From assembly GCA_028023455.1 (NCBI GenBank), contig JAQFVV010012420.1:5783770-5847769 (forward strand): a DNA stretch of 64,000 bases. The letters are read 5' to 3'. The notes beneath the pieces were generated by a model. It was not told where the DNA came from. It did no database searches and saw nothing but the letters and a program-made list of their open reading frames with translations. Of the stretch, positions 47,321 through 58,784 are shown piece by piece. The position numbers were made by a program, and so were the translations under genes. The stretch is from Epiperipatus broadwayi. Lineage: Eukaryota > Onychophora > Udeonychophora > Euonychophora > Peripatidae. Numbering within the stretch: position 1 is the first letter of the stretch; each line of letters begins with the position of its first letter.

Positions 47321-49029
47321 TTTATTCAAAATGTATAGACCACAATTTCTGAAATAGTAGTTACATAATAATTTTTGATAAAGTAAGGCAAATCAAAAAT
47401 ATAAAAATATCTAATTAGAACAAATAATTTTGACTTTTCAGATTTTGACAAATATAAAATATTTTTGAAAAACAGTGTTTTTTTTATTTTATAATATACT
47501 TTGATTATAGTTAATCCTGTAATCTGTTTTTAATTAAACAATTAATAAATTTTTAACTTATTAGTATTAATTAATGTAAATCAAAAACAGAACAATATAA
47601 TTAAATTTTTTTTTTATTACTCAAAATAGGAAAAAACCTAATTATCCTGTTTTCGAATTCCAGTGTAGACCATAAGTAGCAAGTTCAAATAAAGTTGATT
47701 ATTAGTAAGTTATTATATTACAGAGAATGCTGTTATAATGTGTGTTGAAAGCTAGGTTTAAAGAACAATTGCCAGCCCCCATGTGGGTTGAGTTTGAACT
47801 GCCGTAGAAATATGTAAAAAGATCATTTGCCTGGTTTCAATCCAGCAAGCTATAGAAAGTGAACAGAGTTGAAGATGACTAATGCTTATTTAGGGCATGC
47901 ATATCGTGAACATGACTACAAAACTACAACAGTATATTATGCATGGAATCACCGATGAAAGAATTACTATCATTCGCACATATATATTGTGAATACAATT
48001 ATAAAAGAATGACAAAAATGTATTCCACGTTAAGTTATTTTACTTGGAAATACTTTTTTTTTTATGAGGTGATAAATTTCTTACAATAACATACATACAC
48101 AATTTTAAAGCAGTTAATTGGTAAAAGTGGATTTGAAAAAAACTTTTTTTAAAGTTAGAGAACAAAAATTAAAAACAAAATAACTTTTGAATAGAAATAA
48201 AGTAGATAACAAAGGATTTGATTTAACAGGTAGAAATGTAGAAAACAAAACCCAAAGATTCTTAAAATAATTTTCCAGCTGAACTTTTAAGGAGTATGCA
48301 GTATTATTTTTTATTCTAAAATTGATTTTTACAATTTACCTTGTTCAGTTACAAACTGCACCTTTCTATTTTGAATATGCTCTAGTGAGACCTTTGTTTT
48401 ATTAGAACCTTTTGCAATTAAATTTTTTTCTATATTGTAATATAATGAGGGTGCTCATATCATATATTGATAATTTTAACATTATTTATTAGAAATGTAA
48501 ACTTATAAATGATAGACATTCTAAAAGTAAATATTTAACTTTTGCAAAATAGGAAAAATTTCTAAATGAAGTATAACAATCTGTACTTGGCATCATTGGA
48601 TATAATTTATCTATTTAAAGTATTAATAGAACAAAATATTAGATATATGAATTTCATTTATAAATATAAAAAAATTTGAGTTAGTTATCATTAAAATAAG
48701 AAAATGCATATTAGAAAGTAAAGTTTAAATATATTGTTACTAAAATTTAAATAAAAAAATCTTTACTATTTTGACAAAAAAACATTTTTTACCAAGGGAA
48801 AACAGCATCCACTTCCTGTATCAAACATTTTAAGAGTTGTCTTTCTAAAACTAAATATTTTGAAAAAAACATATAATTGTAATCATGAAAATGTTTGGTT
48901 TAAAATAAGTATTTTACAAAAGAATTGCATAAATAATCTTTAATATAATAAAAATGTTAAAAAATGTCCATTAATTAATAAATATTATAATACCAATAAA
49001 AAAACAATAAATATAATGGTGATTAATTA
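47321..49029. other. AT-rich stretch, one weak tRNA-like patch
   Basis: 47,772-47,850 contains CCTGGTTTCAATCCAGC, a B-box-like string, in a less AT-rich patch that may be a SINE scrap. Nothing else recognised. Confidence 0.35.
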
Positions 49030-49520
49030 TTGTACATCTGAAGAAGTACTTTTGATTAATTACTTAACCCTCTTCAACTACCTTTTAAATTCTAAAAAGA
49101 TACTGGAAGCAAATGACATCAACTTAAATCCCAGAATTCCCTAATTTTAATACTAGTGACTTGTCTATTAATTATATTATTTTATTTCTATTTATGAAAA
49201 CTGTCTCCTTAATTTTTTTTAATATGGATTCTCTCTTCATGGATAATCTTAACATTTTCAAAATCAAACTTAAATTTATATTTACATGTCTTTCATGATC
49301 CAAGAAAACAACATTATTTTTTTGCTTGACAGGTGTGACACTTTTAGAATTATTCACTAACTTATTAATATTATTTGTAACATAAAATGAAACATTAAAC
49401 ACATCCTTATTAATATCTTTAAAAAAATTCACTTGAGAATTTGAAATATATGGAATAGATATGCATTTTTTATTATCAATTTTCAGCTCCTTTAAATAAT
49501 TTTTATTTTATTTTATTTTT

Positions 49521-49619
49521 TCTCATGAGTCACAGCATCAGCCAGAAAGCAAACCCACTAACCCGGAACAACTTCTTGTAAAGCAGCTGTTGCTGACCTC
49601 TTGACCACCAATGCTTGAC
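49521..49619 (-). mobile_element. tRNA-derived SINE inside the PLE relic
   Basis: Minus-strand copy of the SINE at 21,964-22,066: GTCAAGCATTGGTGGTCAAG start, A box TGGTGGTCAAGAGG, B-box-like GGGTTTGCTTTC, end GACTCATGAG followed by an A-rich tail. Flanks share an imperfect ATAATTTATT-like duplication. Confidence 0.75.
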
Positions 49620-49639
49620 ATAATTTATTATTAAAACAG

Positions 49640-49800
49640 GCAAAACTCACTATATGTATTACCACACACAGCAAGCTAGAGTAATCAGTGGATGCCAGAA
49701 GGCTTGTGCATAAAATCCCCATCTAGTGCCTACTCATCCAATATCCCCCAGACTAGTTTTCGGCATGTGGCATAAGAAATGGTGATCATGTGATGTTTAA
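49640..49800 (-). repeat. Fragment of the hammerhead-bearing PLE repeat
   Basis: Collinear with the minus-strand units at 43.4 kb from the CTATATGTATTACCAC block through GGATGCCAGAAGGCTTGTGC to CCCAGACTAGTTTTCGGC. It then jumps to ATGTGGCATAAGAAATG, so half of the hammerhead core is deleted. Inserted in the PLE relic next to the SINE. Confidence 0.7.
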
Positions 49801-50110
49801 TGTATTATTAATGTGTTCAATCTTATAACTAACTTCAAACAATTCCTTTGCAAATATTTCAATATTTTTTAATTTATTTTGGTATTGATATAATTTTTCA
49901 TTACAAAACAAAAAAGATTTAAAATTTGCATCTTATGCATAATTATTACTTTTGATTTAAATTTATATATCCTTTTTTGCAATGGTTTGATTACTAATTT
50001 ATAACTTAACATACTACTATCTCTTGTAATAAATAAATCCAAATACTTAATATTTTTGTCTTGTGTATAAAATTTGTTTCCATTATGTTTTTTGAATTTA
50101 AACAGCAGTT

Positions 50111-51290
50111 GAAGAGAGTTAATGAATTAATTGAAAGTACTTCTATAAATTAAAAGACTGTGTATGTTAGTTAATCTTATATTTATTGTTTTTATTATTA
50201 TAACCTTTAACATGTAAACAAATTGCTAAAAATTACAATTTTTCTTTAAGAAAGTAAATTTTATGATGATTTGTCTTAGGGATAAATCATTCTACCAATC
50301 AGAAATTGCCATTTCTACTGACATCTAACAGGCAGGCCTGATGCCATTGATATACATGTTAGACATTGTAATTGCCTAAAAGACTTGTATAATGCTAATA
50401 TCTTCAAAAAACTTTCAACTAATAAATTTAAAATTCTAACTACAGTAAACTACAACTGTGCATAATAATTATTATAGCTACTTTTAGCATTTAAATTATA
50501 TGCATGGAGATAGAATATTGATGTCTTTTATATGATACCCTAGATTTGGCATTGACTAATAGATGAAAAGTCTAAAATTTTATATAGTGCACATTTTTAA
50601 ATTTCACTCACAAGAAGAATAACTTGTGAGTATTGCTAATGATGTTATATTTATAACTTATATATTGTTTATTATTTTTGTCCATGCTCATTGATAATAT
50701 TGATTATGACGTTTAGGATAATGTTAATTTGCTATCTTGTCCCTGCTTTATCTCACTTCCATCTTGTTGCAATAGAGAATCTTGGAAAAGAAAACTCTGT
50801 ATCATTATAAAAAAAAAAGTAATATAGATTAAAAAATAATCCATGATCAAATAATTCTTTCAAAAGAATTCTTGGATCAGAAAACTCTGTCAACAACAAA
50901 ATACAGTTTAATTTCAAACATAAAATCTCATTTATAATGACTGACAGTTATCAATTATTGTGTTTAAACATATTCAAAAAACCATTGTTATTTTTTTAAA
51001 AATAAGATTTAAATAATATGTTCCTAAATTTGGAGCAATGTAATACTTTTAAACACTTTGAAAGAAAATATAAAATAGTGTTAGAATGACCTAAATTTTC
51101 CAAATGAATAAAACAAAATTATGAATGTTCAAATCTTATTAATCTACTTTTCATTAGCATTATTTTATAATTATCTTTTATGATATAACTTTGAGTGAAA
51201 AAATATTAAATAATTTTAATCTTATTTTACACTTAAATGCTTGATCATGGAAGTGAAAGTTTTTTTACACATCTTTTTTTATATGTAATT
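50111..51290. other. AT-rich stretch, nothing recognised
   Basis: A slightly GC-richer patch at 50,300-50,400 is unassigned. No coding or RNA signal. Confidence 0.4.
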
Positions 51291-51970
51291 ATAGGGAATT
51301 TGAACACAAACTTTCAAGCTCTTTTCAGCTATTCACTTTATCTCATACAATTAATACATATGATGACACACATGTATAAAAGGTAAATAATCTCCAATAT
51401 ACATATTTCATGCTGAACCAACACTCATTAGTCGATCCAGATCAACTCCCATACACACACACATATATATATATAAGTGCTCAGTTTATACTGAGATAAC
51501 AAATATTCAAAGTTTAATGGATAAGCTTGAGTCTACCCCCCCCCCCAACTTCTCAACCATCCATACCATTGAAAATCTAATAATGGAATACCCAAATCTC
51601 TTGTTGATGCTAATATTATTGTCATGCCTATGTTGATTTTAAGTCCTTCTGACCCCTCATGTATAAAACCCTGTTCATTTAAATACACAGATTTTCAGTG
51701 GTGTGGATGATTGAAGAGTTGGAGGGTGGAGTACATTGAAGCCTTTCCATTAAAGTTTGAAGATTTGATATATTAATATAAATCGAGCACTGATTATATA
51801 TGTTGTAGAAGATGATCTGGACCAACTGATGTGAGTGTTGATTCAGCACAAAATATGTATATTGGAAATCATTATGTGTAGTCACGTGTATCAGTTATAT
51901 AAGATAGAACAAATAGCTGAAGAGAGTTTGAAAAACTGTATTCAAATTCCTTACAATTACATTTAAAATC
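51291..51970. repeat. Foldback repeat, family shared with 53.3 kb
   Basis: Left arm about 51,300-51,600 and right arm about 51,690-51,965 are inverted copies. For example, CCAATATACATATTT at 51,398 mirrors AAATATGTATATTGG at 51,851, and CCAACACTCA at 51,419 mirrors TGTGAGTGTTG near 51,830. The segment between (51,590-51,690), reverse-complemented, matches 53,265-53,415. A C tract of 12 or more lies at about 51,535. No coding; element class unknown. Confidence 0.7.
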
Positions 51971-53264
51971 CAAGTACATGAATTATGTTGTATTTCAAAT
52001 ATTATCTTTTTTTTTTATTTTCTAAAAAAGAAAGAAATTAAACAAAACTAAACTATCGTATATTTTTTTAAAAAAAAAGTGAAATGGCTAATCATATCCT
52101 TCATTTAAAAATCTATATATATTAAGCCACTCATCCTCTGTCGCATAATCTGTTCATACACTTACCCACAATTTTCAAAATATAAAAAATAAAATTAATT
52201 CAGCTGACATTTCATTACTACATACTAAGAATTATAATAAAAACGTAATTATTATTATTATTATTTTTTTGGAAGAATATGTAGAATTGAAATGAATTAT
52301 TTAACTATTGAAAAAATTTATTTAAAAGTTTTTGTAAAGTTTAATAAGAAAAATAGTTATAGTTCTTTTGTCTTTTTGGAAAAAAAAAAAAAAAGAATTA
52401 AGATTTTTATCACAATAGATTTGGTTTGTTAAACTTTCTATAAAAAGATTATTAACCTGTACGAATTTTTTAGTTAATCAGATATGCAATTGATTTGTAA
52501 TGTTTAATTTTTGAAGGAAGTCATTTGGATACGTTTTTTGATGAAAACCAATTTGCTGTTTGAAATATTAAAAGCTATGATGTAGACAAGTAATGTTTTT
52601 TTGTTTATATATATATTTCCTTTAGTTAGCTTATGTATTTTTTATATGTATATAATTTAATATTTGACAGATGTTATAGGTGGAAATATTTAATACCTGG
52701 ATTTTTCTGTTTTTATTTTTTTAATTAAAAAACTAAGAACATTGACACTGAGAGTATACTGCCTTCCTCAGACCGAGGAAATTAATCATGATTGGCTGCT
52801 TTCTTAGTAAGCTTGTGGCTGTCGTTTTCTAATTAAAAAATAAAAAGTGGGGAACTCCATGTATTAAATATTTCTGTGTGTGTGTGTGATGAAAATGTAA
52901 GATAATGAATTACAAAGCTGAATATATGTAATACTCAAGCTTATTCTTTTAAAATATAAATAATTGTTCTGCCCTCTAACCTTTACCAATTACCGCCTGC
53001 CATCCTGTCATTGTACAAATTATTAAATACTGTGGCTAGAGAGCATTATAGCAATTATTTATAACAATAGTTGCTTTAAGAGAGTAATCTCAAATGTTAC
53101 ACACATATATATAAACTAATACAAATAAAATGTTCGTTATATATAAACTATATGAACTATGCGAAAGTCTGTGCTCATATACCCTATATATTACTTATAT
53201 AGACACAGGTATATAATAAGCCTGTGTGTTTCAGTTATTACATAAGTAGAGATGTCTCCCCATC
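51971..53264. other. AT-rich stretch with a possible PLE hammerhead scrap
   Basis: 52,735-52,830 on the minus strand reads GGTCTGAGGAAGGCAGTATA, where CTGAGGA fits the hammerhead core, followed by a degraded stem and a lost GAAA, next to TTAATTAAAA. Weak. A TG microsatellite lies at 52,876-52,889. Nothing else recognised. Confidence 0.35.
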
Positions 53265-53640
53265 CCTTGTATATGTATTAAATGGATTATGTCCTGTACA
53301 TAAGGGGTCAGACTAACTTTAGGTCAACATGGGTGTGACAAGAATCTTGGCCTCAGGGTGGCCTTCGAGCATTCCATCATCAGATTTTCAATTGGACGGA
53401 CTGTTGAAGAGTTGGAGTGTGGAGTAGATTGAAGCCTGTCCATTAAGGTATGAGGTTTGGCTATCTTAATATATATCTGAGCACTTATAGCATATATGTG
53501 TAGAGATGGTAATCTGAACCAACTGATGATTGCTGGTTTAGCATAAAATACGTATATTGGTGATTATTTATCGTTTCAACATATATGTGTTCAAGTGTAT
53601 CAGTGTTATGAGATAGTGTGGAGAGTGGTGGGTCATGTGA
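53265..53640 (+). repeat. Second copy of the 51.3-kb repeat family
   Basis: Shares ATAAGGGGTCAGA, TCAGATTTTCAATTGG-type, GAAGAGTTGGAG(G/T)GTGGAGTA, TTGAAGCCT.TCCATTAA and GTATATTGG blocks in order with 51,590-51,880. It is bracketed by short direct repeats around GAAAGTCTGTGCTCATAT at about 53,162 and 53,639. Confidence 0.65.
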
Positions 53641-53791
53641 AAGTCTGTGCTCATATTATATGAACTACCATATAAACTACTATATTAATAAAAATAGTTT
53701 GCATGGTTTTTTTAAGACAGTTATATATATGATATTTAAAATTAACAAAAAAAGAAAATTGAAAAAAATTATGTAAATCTCTCACTTTTAG

Positions 53792-53956
53792 GTCGAAACT
53801 GCAAGCAAATGATAGCCCCAGATCATGGAATAATTCAGCCAACTTTTAACAGAGCAGTAATGATTTTTGACTGTCTTCCAGGATATGCTTTGGAGGGTGA
53901 AAAAGTTGTTATCTGTCAACGTGCTAAATGGAATAGTACAGCTCCATTGTGTATAG
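53792..53956 (+). CDS. CCP/sushi-domain exon (phase 1-1)
   Basis: A single internal exon of a host gene encoding one complement-control-protein (sushi) module, the small extracellular disulfide-bonded domain of complement regulators, selectins, CSMD-like and adhesion proteins. The translation starts ..RNCKQMIAPDHGII and ends KWNSTAPLCIG. It carries the four cysteines in sushi spacing (NCK; FDC; VIC; PLC), the GYALEGE turn between the second and third, and the invariant tryptophan (KW) before the last. An acceptor with a pyrimidine-rich tract (TCTCTCACTTTTAG) ends at 53,791 and a donor GTAAGA begins at 53,957. The exon is 165 bp with phase 1 at both ends, the usual arrangement that lets sushi exons be shuffled. 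No stop in frame. Neighbouring exons are not in the window, so the full protein is unknown. A Merlin element starts 13 bases into the next intron. Confidence 0.85.
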
Positions 53957-54639
53957 GTAAGATTTTATGGTACTTGTGAGTTTTCATGACTATCAAGATA
54001 GCAGTCTATATTTTTGATAAAATTTGATAAATATACAGTTTCAAGGGCTTATCAAGATGGCAGTCCATATTTCATTAATAGTCTTCTGGAATCTACAAAA
54101 ATTAATGCTAAATTTAAAAAAAAAACAACAACAATACTTTCTAATAAATTTCATTAACAATTTTGATTTCATTTTTTTTTACTTCCCCAAAAATGTTTAC
54201 AAAATTAATGTTACATTAAAAAAAAAAAAGGAATAAATATAATATTTACAGTTTGTTCATATCTACAATTTTCTGAATATATCTTAGTTATATTTAAAAA
54301 AATTAAACAAAAAATAAGAATAATATAAATACAATATTTACAGTTTACTCATGTCATCAGCTTGCAATCCATAATGGCTTCCAAAATTGCTACAGATGTT
54401 CTGAGGACCTATAATTTCCAGAAGTTCTTAGTTGTTAAATTAAAAAAAAGAATTACTGTACAATGTCAAAAAAGTAATAAATTCTGATAAATTTCATGAA
54501 GAATATTTATTTCAATTTTTTATACTTATATTACAATGTGGAAATCATGAGTCACTTTTAACATTGTTGTAACTTTCAGTTCTGCATATTTCTTTTTGAT
54601 CACAATTTTTTTTAGTAAATAGTGATAATAATCATAATT

Positions 54640-55420
54640 TGGGGATCTTTCTGTTACAGAACAGAATGCAGTAGAGTATTTCCAAAGATATGGAATCCTA
54701 CTTTTCAGAAAAGTGTGCATTAATGATCATGATATGAAACTTTATATGCAAAACCCTCCACAATGATGATGCAATGTGAAACATTAATAAAATATCCCTT
54801 CATAAAGGAATGTGGTTTCAGGGCTTTAAAATGCCACTTTTCATTGCCCTCCAATTTATTTATTGCTACAATAGAGATGTTATGTCAGTTAAATGGGGAA
54901 AAATTTAATTGGATTCATGCAACCACACCACCATAGATTGGAACAATTACCCGAGGGAAGTCTGCATATCTAGCCTTTTATCTCGACCATTATGCAAAAT
55001 CAGAGGGCCTAACAGAATTGTTGAAATTGATTAAACTCTTTTTACCAAACACAAAAAATAAACAAGGGAGAGCACTTCCACAGCAATGGTTATTTGGTGG
55101 CTTGTGTAGAGAAACCAATGACTGTTTTATTGTAAGAAACCAATGACTGTTTTATTGTAAGTAACACTTCCAAGTAGAACAGTGGTTGTAAAAAAATGTA
55201 TCAGACAGATCTACAATTTATTTGGACTGCTGGGAGGCATATAAAAGTGATGAATTAAGGCATGCAGGATTTAAACATTTCCAAGTTAATTACCAGTATA
55301 ATTTTGTTGATCCAGCTACTGCACATATATACAAAACATTGAAAGACTTTGGGGGTTGGTCAAATGGCATAATTAAAAACACTGGGAAACAGCACAACAA
55401 CACCTGGATTCATATTTAGT
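54640..55420 (+). pseudogene. Merlin/ISXO2-like DDE transposase relic
   Basis: Frames in order. DLSVTEQNAVEYFQRYGILL and a CINDHDMKLYMQ block (54,640-54,760) match the N-terminal zinc-ribbon region. ECGFRALKCHFS and WGKI..ID.NNYPREVCI follow. RGPNRIVEID (55,005-55,040) holds the first catalytic Asp and is followed by a stop. RALPQQWLFGGLCRETNDCF-like frames come next, and YLDCWEAYKSDELRHAGFKH (55,215-55,280) has the second Asp. NYQYNFVDPATAHIYKTLKD (55,290-55,350) is the conserved block where the family has NH..NFVDP.TGAHT.TIE; the third catalytic acid reads Lys. A 25-bp tandem duplication (55,110-55,159) shifts the frame. Known: this family spans bacterial IS1595/IS1016 and animal Merlin. 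Inactive copy. Confidence 0.8.
55110..55159 (+). repeat. 25-bp tandem duplication inside the Merlin transposase
   Basis: AGAAACCAATGACTGTTTTA plus five bases occurs twice in succession (starts 55,110 and 55,135). As 25 is not a multiple of three, it breaks the frame. Confidence 0.9.
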
Positions 55421-55781
55421 AAAATTTATGTGACATTGACTGCAACAACAAGATTTATTTGTAGCAATTTGGGAAGCCATTAGAAATTGCATGTCACCAA
55501 CATAAATAAACTGTAAATATTGTATTTATATATCTTTTTGTCAATTATATTTATCAGAATTTATTACTTTATGTTTTAATTTATTAAAAAAATAGAAATA
55601 TTGTTAATGAAATTTATCAGAATGTATTCCTTTTTTTAAAATTTAATATTAATTTTGTAAACATCAGAATATTGTTAATGAAATATGGGCTGCCATCTTG
55701 CCAAGTCCTTGAAACTATATTTATCAAAAATATGGGCTGCCATCTTGGTAGTTCTAAAAATTCACAAGTATTGACTTTTAT

Positions 55782-56474
55782 TATATAGTAAAACTATAAT
55801 ATCTGCTATATTTTGTTCCAAACCCCTTGGGTGCATTGTACATCATATATAATAATTAATGTTTTATTGATAAGATTAAACTATATATATGCAGTAATTT
55901 TCAGTATGCACATAAATATAAACTAAACATCTTTTCTTGTGTATAATATGTACATATAAGTTAAAATTATAGTATAAACAAAATTTAAAAAAAATGTAGT
56001 TATTAATAATAAATTAAAAGAGAGCATTTATGTATATATTTACATGCATGTGTATTCATTTACATTAACTTAGAAATAAAAATAATAAATTTAATGTATA
56101 ATTTCTTAATTTTTTTAAATCAAATGAATAGAAAAGTATCAGAAATTCATCATCATTAAATGTGCTCTTTTTATAAATAACTTTTTTCTTTATGGAGAAT
56201 CTAATAGTTTTGCTATCAGCCTCTATAATTGTTTTATGGTTGGTAAATACATATAAACTTTGGAATCTATAATTAACCCTACTAGCCATTAAATCAATAA
56301 TTTGTATGTTATTACTTGAAAAGGGTACTTTATATATACTGTATTAAATTTCACAAAAATTTTAGTTTTACACTTAGAAAATATTATGTCAAATATTGTA
56401 CTCATGACATAATAAAGTAAAGAATAATATGTACAAGCTTTCAATGTAAACTGAAGAAATACTATTAATAAAAT
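55782..56474. other. AT-rich stretch, nothing recognised
   Basis: Minus-strand open frames 56,065-56,489 have no motif and low complexity. Confidence 0.4.
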
Positions 56475-56601
56475 GATTGCACATGTCAAGCATTGGTGGT
56501 TGAGAGGTCAGTGACAGTTGCTTTACAAGCAGTTGGCCTGGTTTAGCGGGTTTGCTTCCCAGATGATGCTATGACACATGAGAAAAAAAAAGATTGCACA
56601 T
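56475..56601 (+). mobile_element. tRNA-derived SINE with 10-bp target-site duplication
   Basis: SINE body 56,485-56,591: GTCAAGCATTGGTGGTTGAG start, A box TGGTGGTTGAGAGG, B-box-like GGGTTTGCTTCC, end ATGACACATGAG with an A8-9 tail. Perfect direct repeats GATTGCACAT flank it at 56,475-56,484 and 56,592-56,601. Third member of the family at 22.0 and 49.5 kb and the only one on the plus strand. Confidence 0.85.
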
Positions 56602-57965
56602 TATGCTTTGACATGAAAAAATGGATGTTAATTATATTATAAAATTGATTAAATTTGTGATTTTAATTTTACTTTTGTTTTTTAAACTTTTTTTGTTTAC
56701 TATAATGTACATTAATATAGTATATATCATGGTTTCACTGTATTATGTATTTTAATATGCAAATCAATTTATATAAAATTATATGATATTGTTTAATGCA
56801 ATAATTAATAATTAGATCATATAACTTGTTGAACTTTATTATATATATATACGAGGGTTACTTAGTATATTTGTGTGATATTGTTTACAATGAATGTTAG
56901 TCAATTTGAAAATTTGTTGGACACAAAAATGGTAATGGATTTTCAAGTGGAGAAACTAATTTTTAAGACCATTAATTTAAACCATTGTATGACAAAATAC
57001 AGAAATGAATACATGATTCAAAATTGGCCTTTATAAATCAAATTATGTTATTTCACATTTTTGTCAATTAGAAAACTGACATTTTTAAATATAATCTACA
57101 AATATAAGAAGTTGATGCATTGGCTATTATTGCCACAAGTTTGATTACATTGTAGTCATTAGAAATTTGTAAATAATGTATTTTTAATAAGAAATAGAGA
57201 TTTTTTTTTGTATAGATGATACTCTTATTATGATTTCATAATTAATATTTTGTTATTATGGATATTAGATATTTGTACAACCAATGTTAAAAATGTTATT
57301 TCATATTTCCATGTAAAATAAATTTATTATTTATGTTAGATTAGCAAGAGTTAGTGTTTTCCCCCAATTTTTAGAATTTACTGTCTTAAAAATGATTGAA
57401 ATAGTTAATCTAACACAAATGAATAAGTAAATGGGAGACAACTTCTTCAATATGAGTTTTATTCTTCATATTTATTTGCATTCTATTAGCTTCTAACATT
57501 AGACAGACTTAATATTAATATCAGCAGTTAATATTTTACACAAAATATTGTTTTCTTTATTTCAATTTTAGACACTTTTGCTCAGTTGTTGTGATTATGT
57601 TAATAGCAGGAATTTTAATTGGGTGTGACTTGATCATTTTCTAGATAGTATAAATTTGACAGTAACTGGTCTAAACATGAGCTTCAAGAAAGCCTGTTAT
57701 CTAGTATCTGATTTTCTAGCAACATTTATTTAGCCACCTATATTATCCAGATAATGTTGTATCATATCCAGTCCAAAGATCATGCTATTATAATATAAGA
57801 AGTAACCAAGAACTCAAAAACTATATTCACATATGCTTATTCATGAAATATCTTTGTTTTAGTAATTACATATAATAAAAATCTATTTCTGCAAGAATGT
57901 TTTTTTATCATTACAACTATTTATCAAAATTAAAGTTTTTTAAATTTAATGCAGTTTATCTAATT
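56602..57965. other. AT-rich stretch, nothing recognised
   Basis: No gene or element identified on either strand. Confidence 0.4.
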
Positions 57966-57969
57966 TATA

Positions 57970-58745
57970 ACTTCTCTCCTCAGTATTGCTCTTGCAAACT
58001 TACTTATTTCATTTATTTACTAGCATATTGCATTATTATAGCTCTCTTATGATTTCTTTGTATCCATTTGTCTGTCATTTTATTCAATTCCATTTCCTTC
58101 TAACAAATGGTATTGTTTGTTTTTTTCTCAAGCATTTTACTGTTGGTTTATTTTTATTACTCCTAACATCTCTCTCTCTCTATATATATATATACTTTGG
58201 TGTGTGGTTTGAAATCTTATCAAAGTTTCATATCCACACATATGCATGCCATTTATTTAAAAATTTCCTTTTCAGCCATATAGTCATATTTTATTTTTAT
58301 CAAGAGTTTTCCATCCAAGTTTAATTCTATGATTAATTTTATCAGTTATAATTTCATCTGTACTAATAATCAGAACGTGGTAATTATAGGTGCATATATT
58401 TTTTGTTTTTGAAAAGTTGTTGTACATTATATTATTCGTTTTGAGAATTTATTTTTAGACGTTCTTTTTAGCTTTTATGTAATAACTTGTGTAACTTTGT
58501 TTAATATTTCAAAGCATTATTTGCAAAAGAAATAATATGATTTGCAAAATTTTCTAGATGAACTTAAGTAATATTTATTATTTTTATGTTTTTAGCCTTC
58601 AAATTTAATAATATATAAACGATTCCATAGACTATTATAAAAAGTTTTTGAAGGCCAGAATCACACTACCATCTTTTTCTTAATTTTATAATATGGTTTA
58701 ATTTACTGATGCATTTGAAAATATTTTTTAGAAATATATATCATG
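57970..58745 (-). mobile_element. RTE-type LINE copy, 3' part, interrupted by the foldback element
   Basis: Reverse-complemented, this follows the 6.3-kb RTE copy from its C-terminal region back to the RT palm. 58,320-58,385 matches the KINHRIKL..NTDGNI..YLGQII block. 58,500-58,620 matches the KTK/LQEML/NNAL and FADD..GDYL region (active site eroded). 58,640-58,735 matches the RQGDSISP region poorly. Further 3' blocks (MLGV, KQTI..RK) are visible to about 57,970. The copy stops at the 8-bp duplication bounding the foldback and resumes at 63,685. Confidence 0.7.
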
Positions 58746-58784
58746 GGTACTTGTGACTTTTGACCCATGTGGTCTCCAGAGGCG

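Larger units (their letters stand above)
49030..50110 (-). mobile_element. Penelope-like element relic with two later insertions
   Basis: Minus strand. 50,110-49,810 gives blocks resembling KFKKHNGNKFYTQDKNIKYL, DLFITRDSSMLSY and KPLQKRIYKFKS, matching the end of the PLE reverse transcriptase ('..LPFLDVLI.R......VYRKPT.T..Y..F'). After two insertions (49,640-49,800 and 49,521-49,619), the frame resumes at about 49,500 with KKCISIPYISNS. This is followed by the open frame 49,432-49,172: FFKDINKDVFNVSFYVTNNI, NKLVNNSKSVTPVKQKNNVV, then HERHVNINLSLI and KRESILKKIKETVFINRNKI. This is the IPYI-to-C-terminus layout of the GIY-YIG region, with the GVY...YIG nuclease core itself apparently deleted between NNVVFL and DHERHVN. 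Not functional. Confidence 0.6.
53961..55781 (+). mobile_element. Merlin (IS1595/ISXO2-like) DNA transposon, degenerate, with long inverted termini
   Basis: Element body 53,969-55,772. The left tip is GGTACTTGTGAGTTTTCATG and the right tip is its diverged complement (the CC end now reads TT). Flanking GATTTTAT (53,961-53,968) and GACTTTTAT (55,773-55,781) look like an 8-bp duplication with one inserted base, as expected for Merlin. The terminal inverted repeats are long (about 270-380 bp). Each holds two direct copies of a block containing CAAGATGGCAGYCCATATTT. Between the termini lies a transposase relic. Confidence 0.8.

Noticed and set aside
54024-54236. Open frame in the left Merlin terminus
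   Set aside because: Falls in the long inverted repeat and reads through A tracts; the transposase relic lies downstream.
57986-58324. 112-codon open frame, the longest non-transposon frame on the plus strand
   Set aside because: Lies antisense to the decayed RTE copy; residues reflect T-rich sequence.
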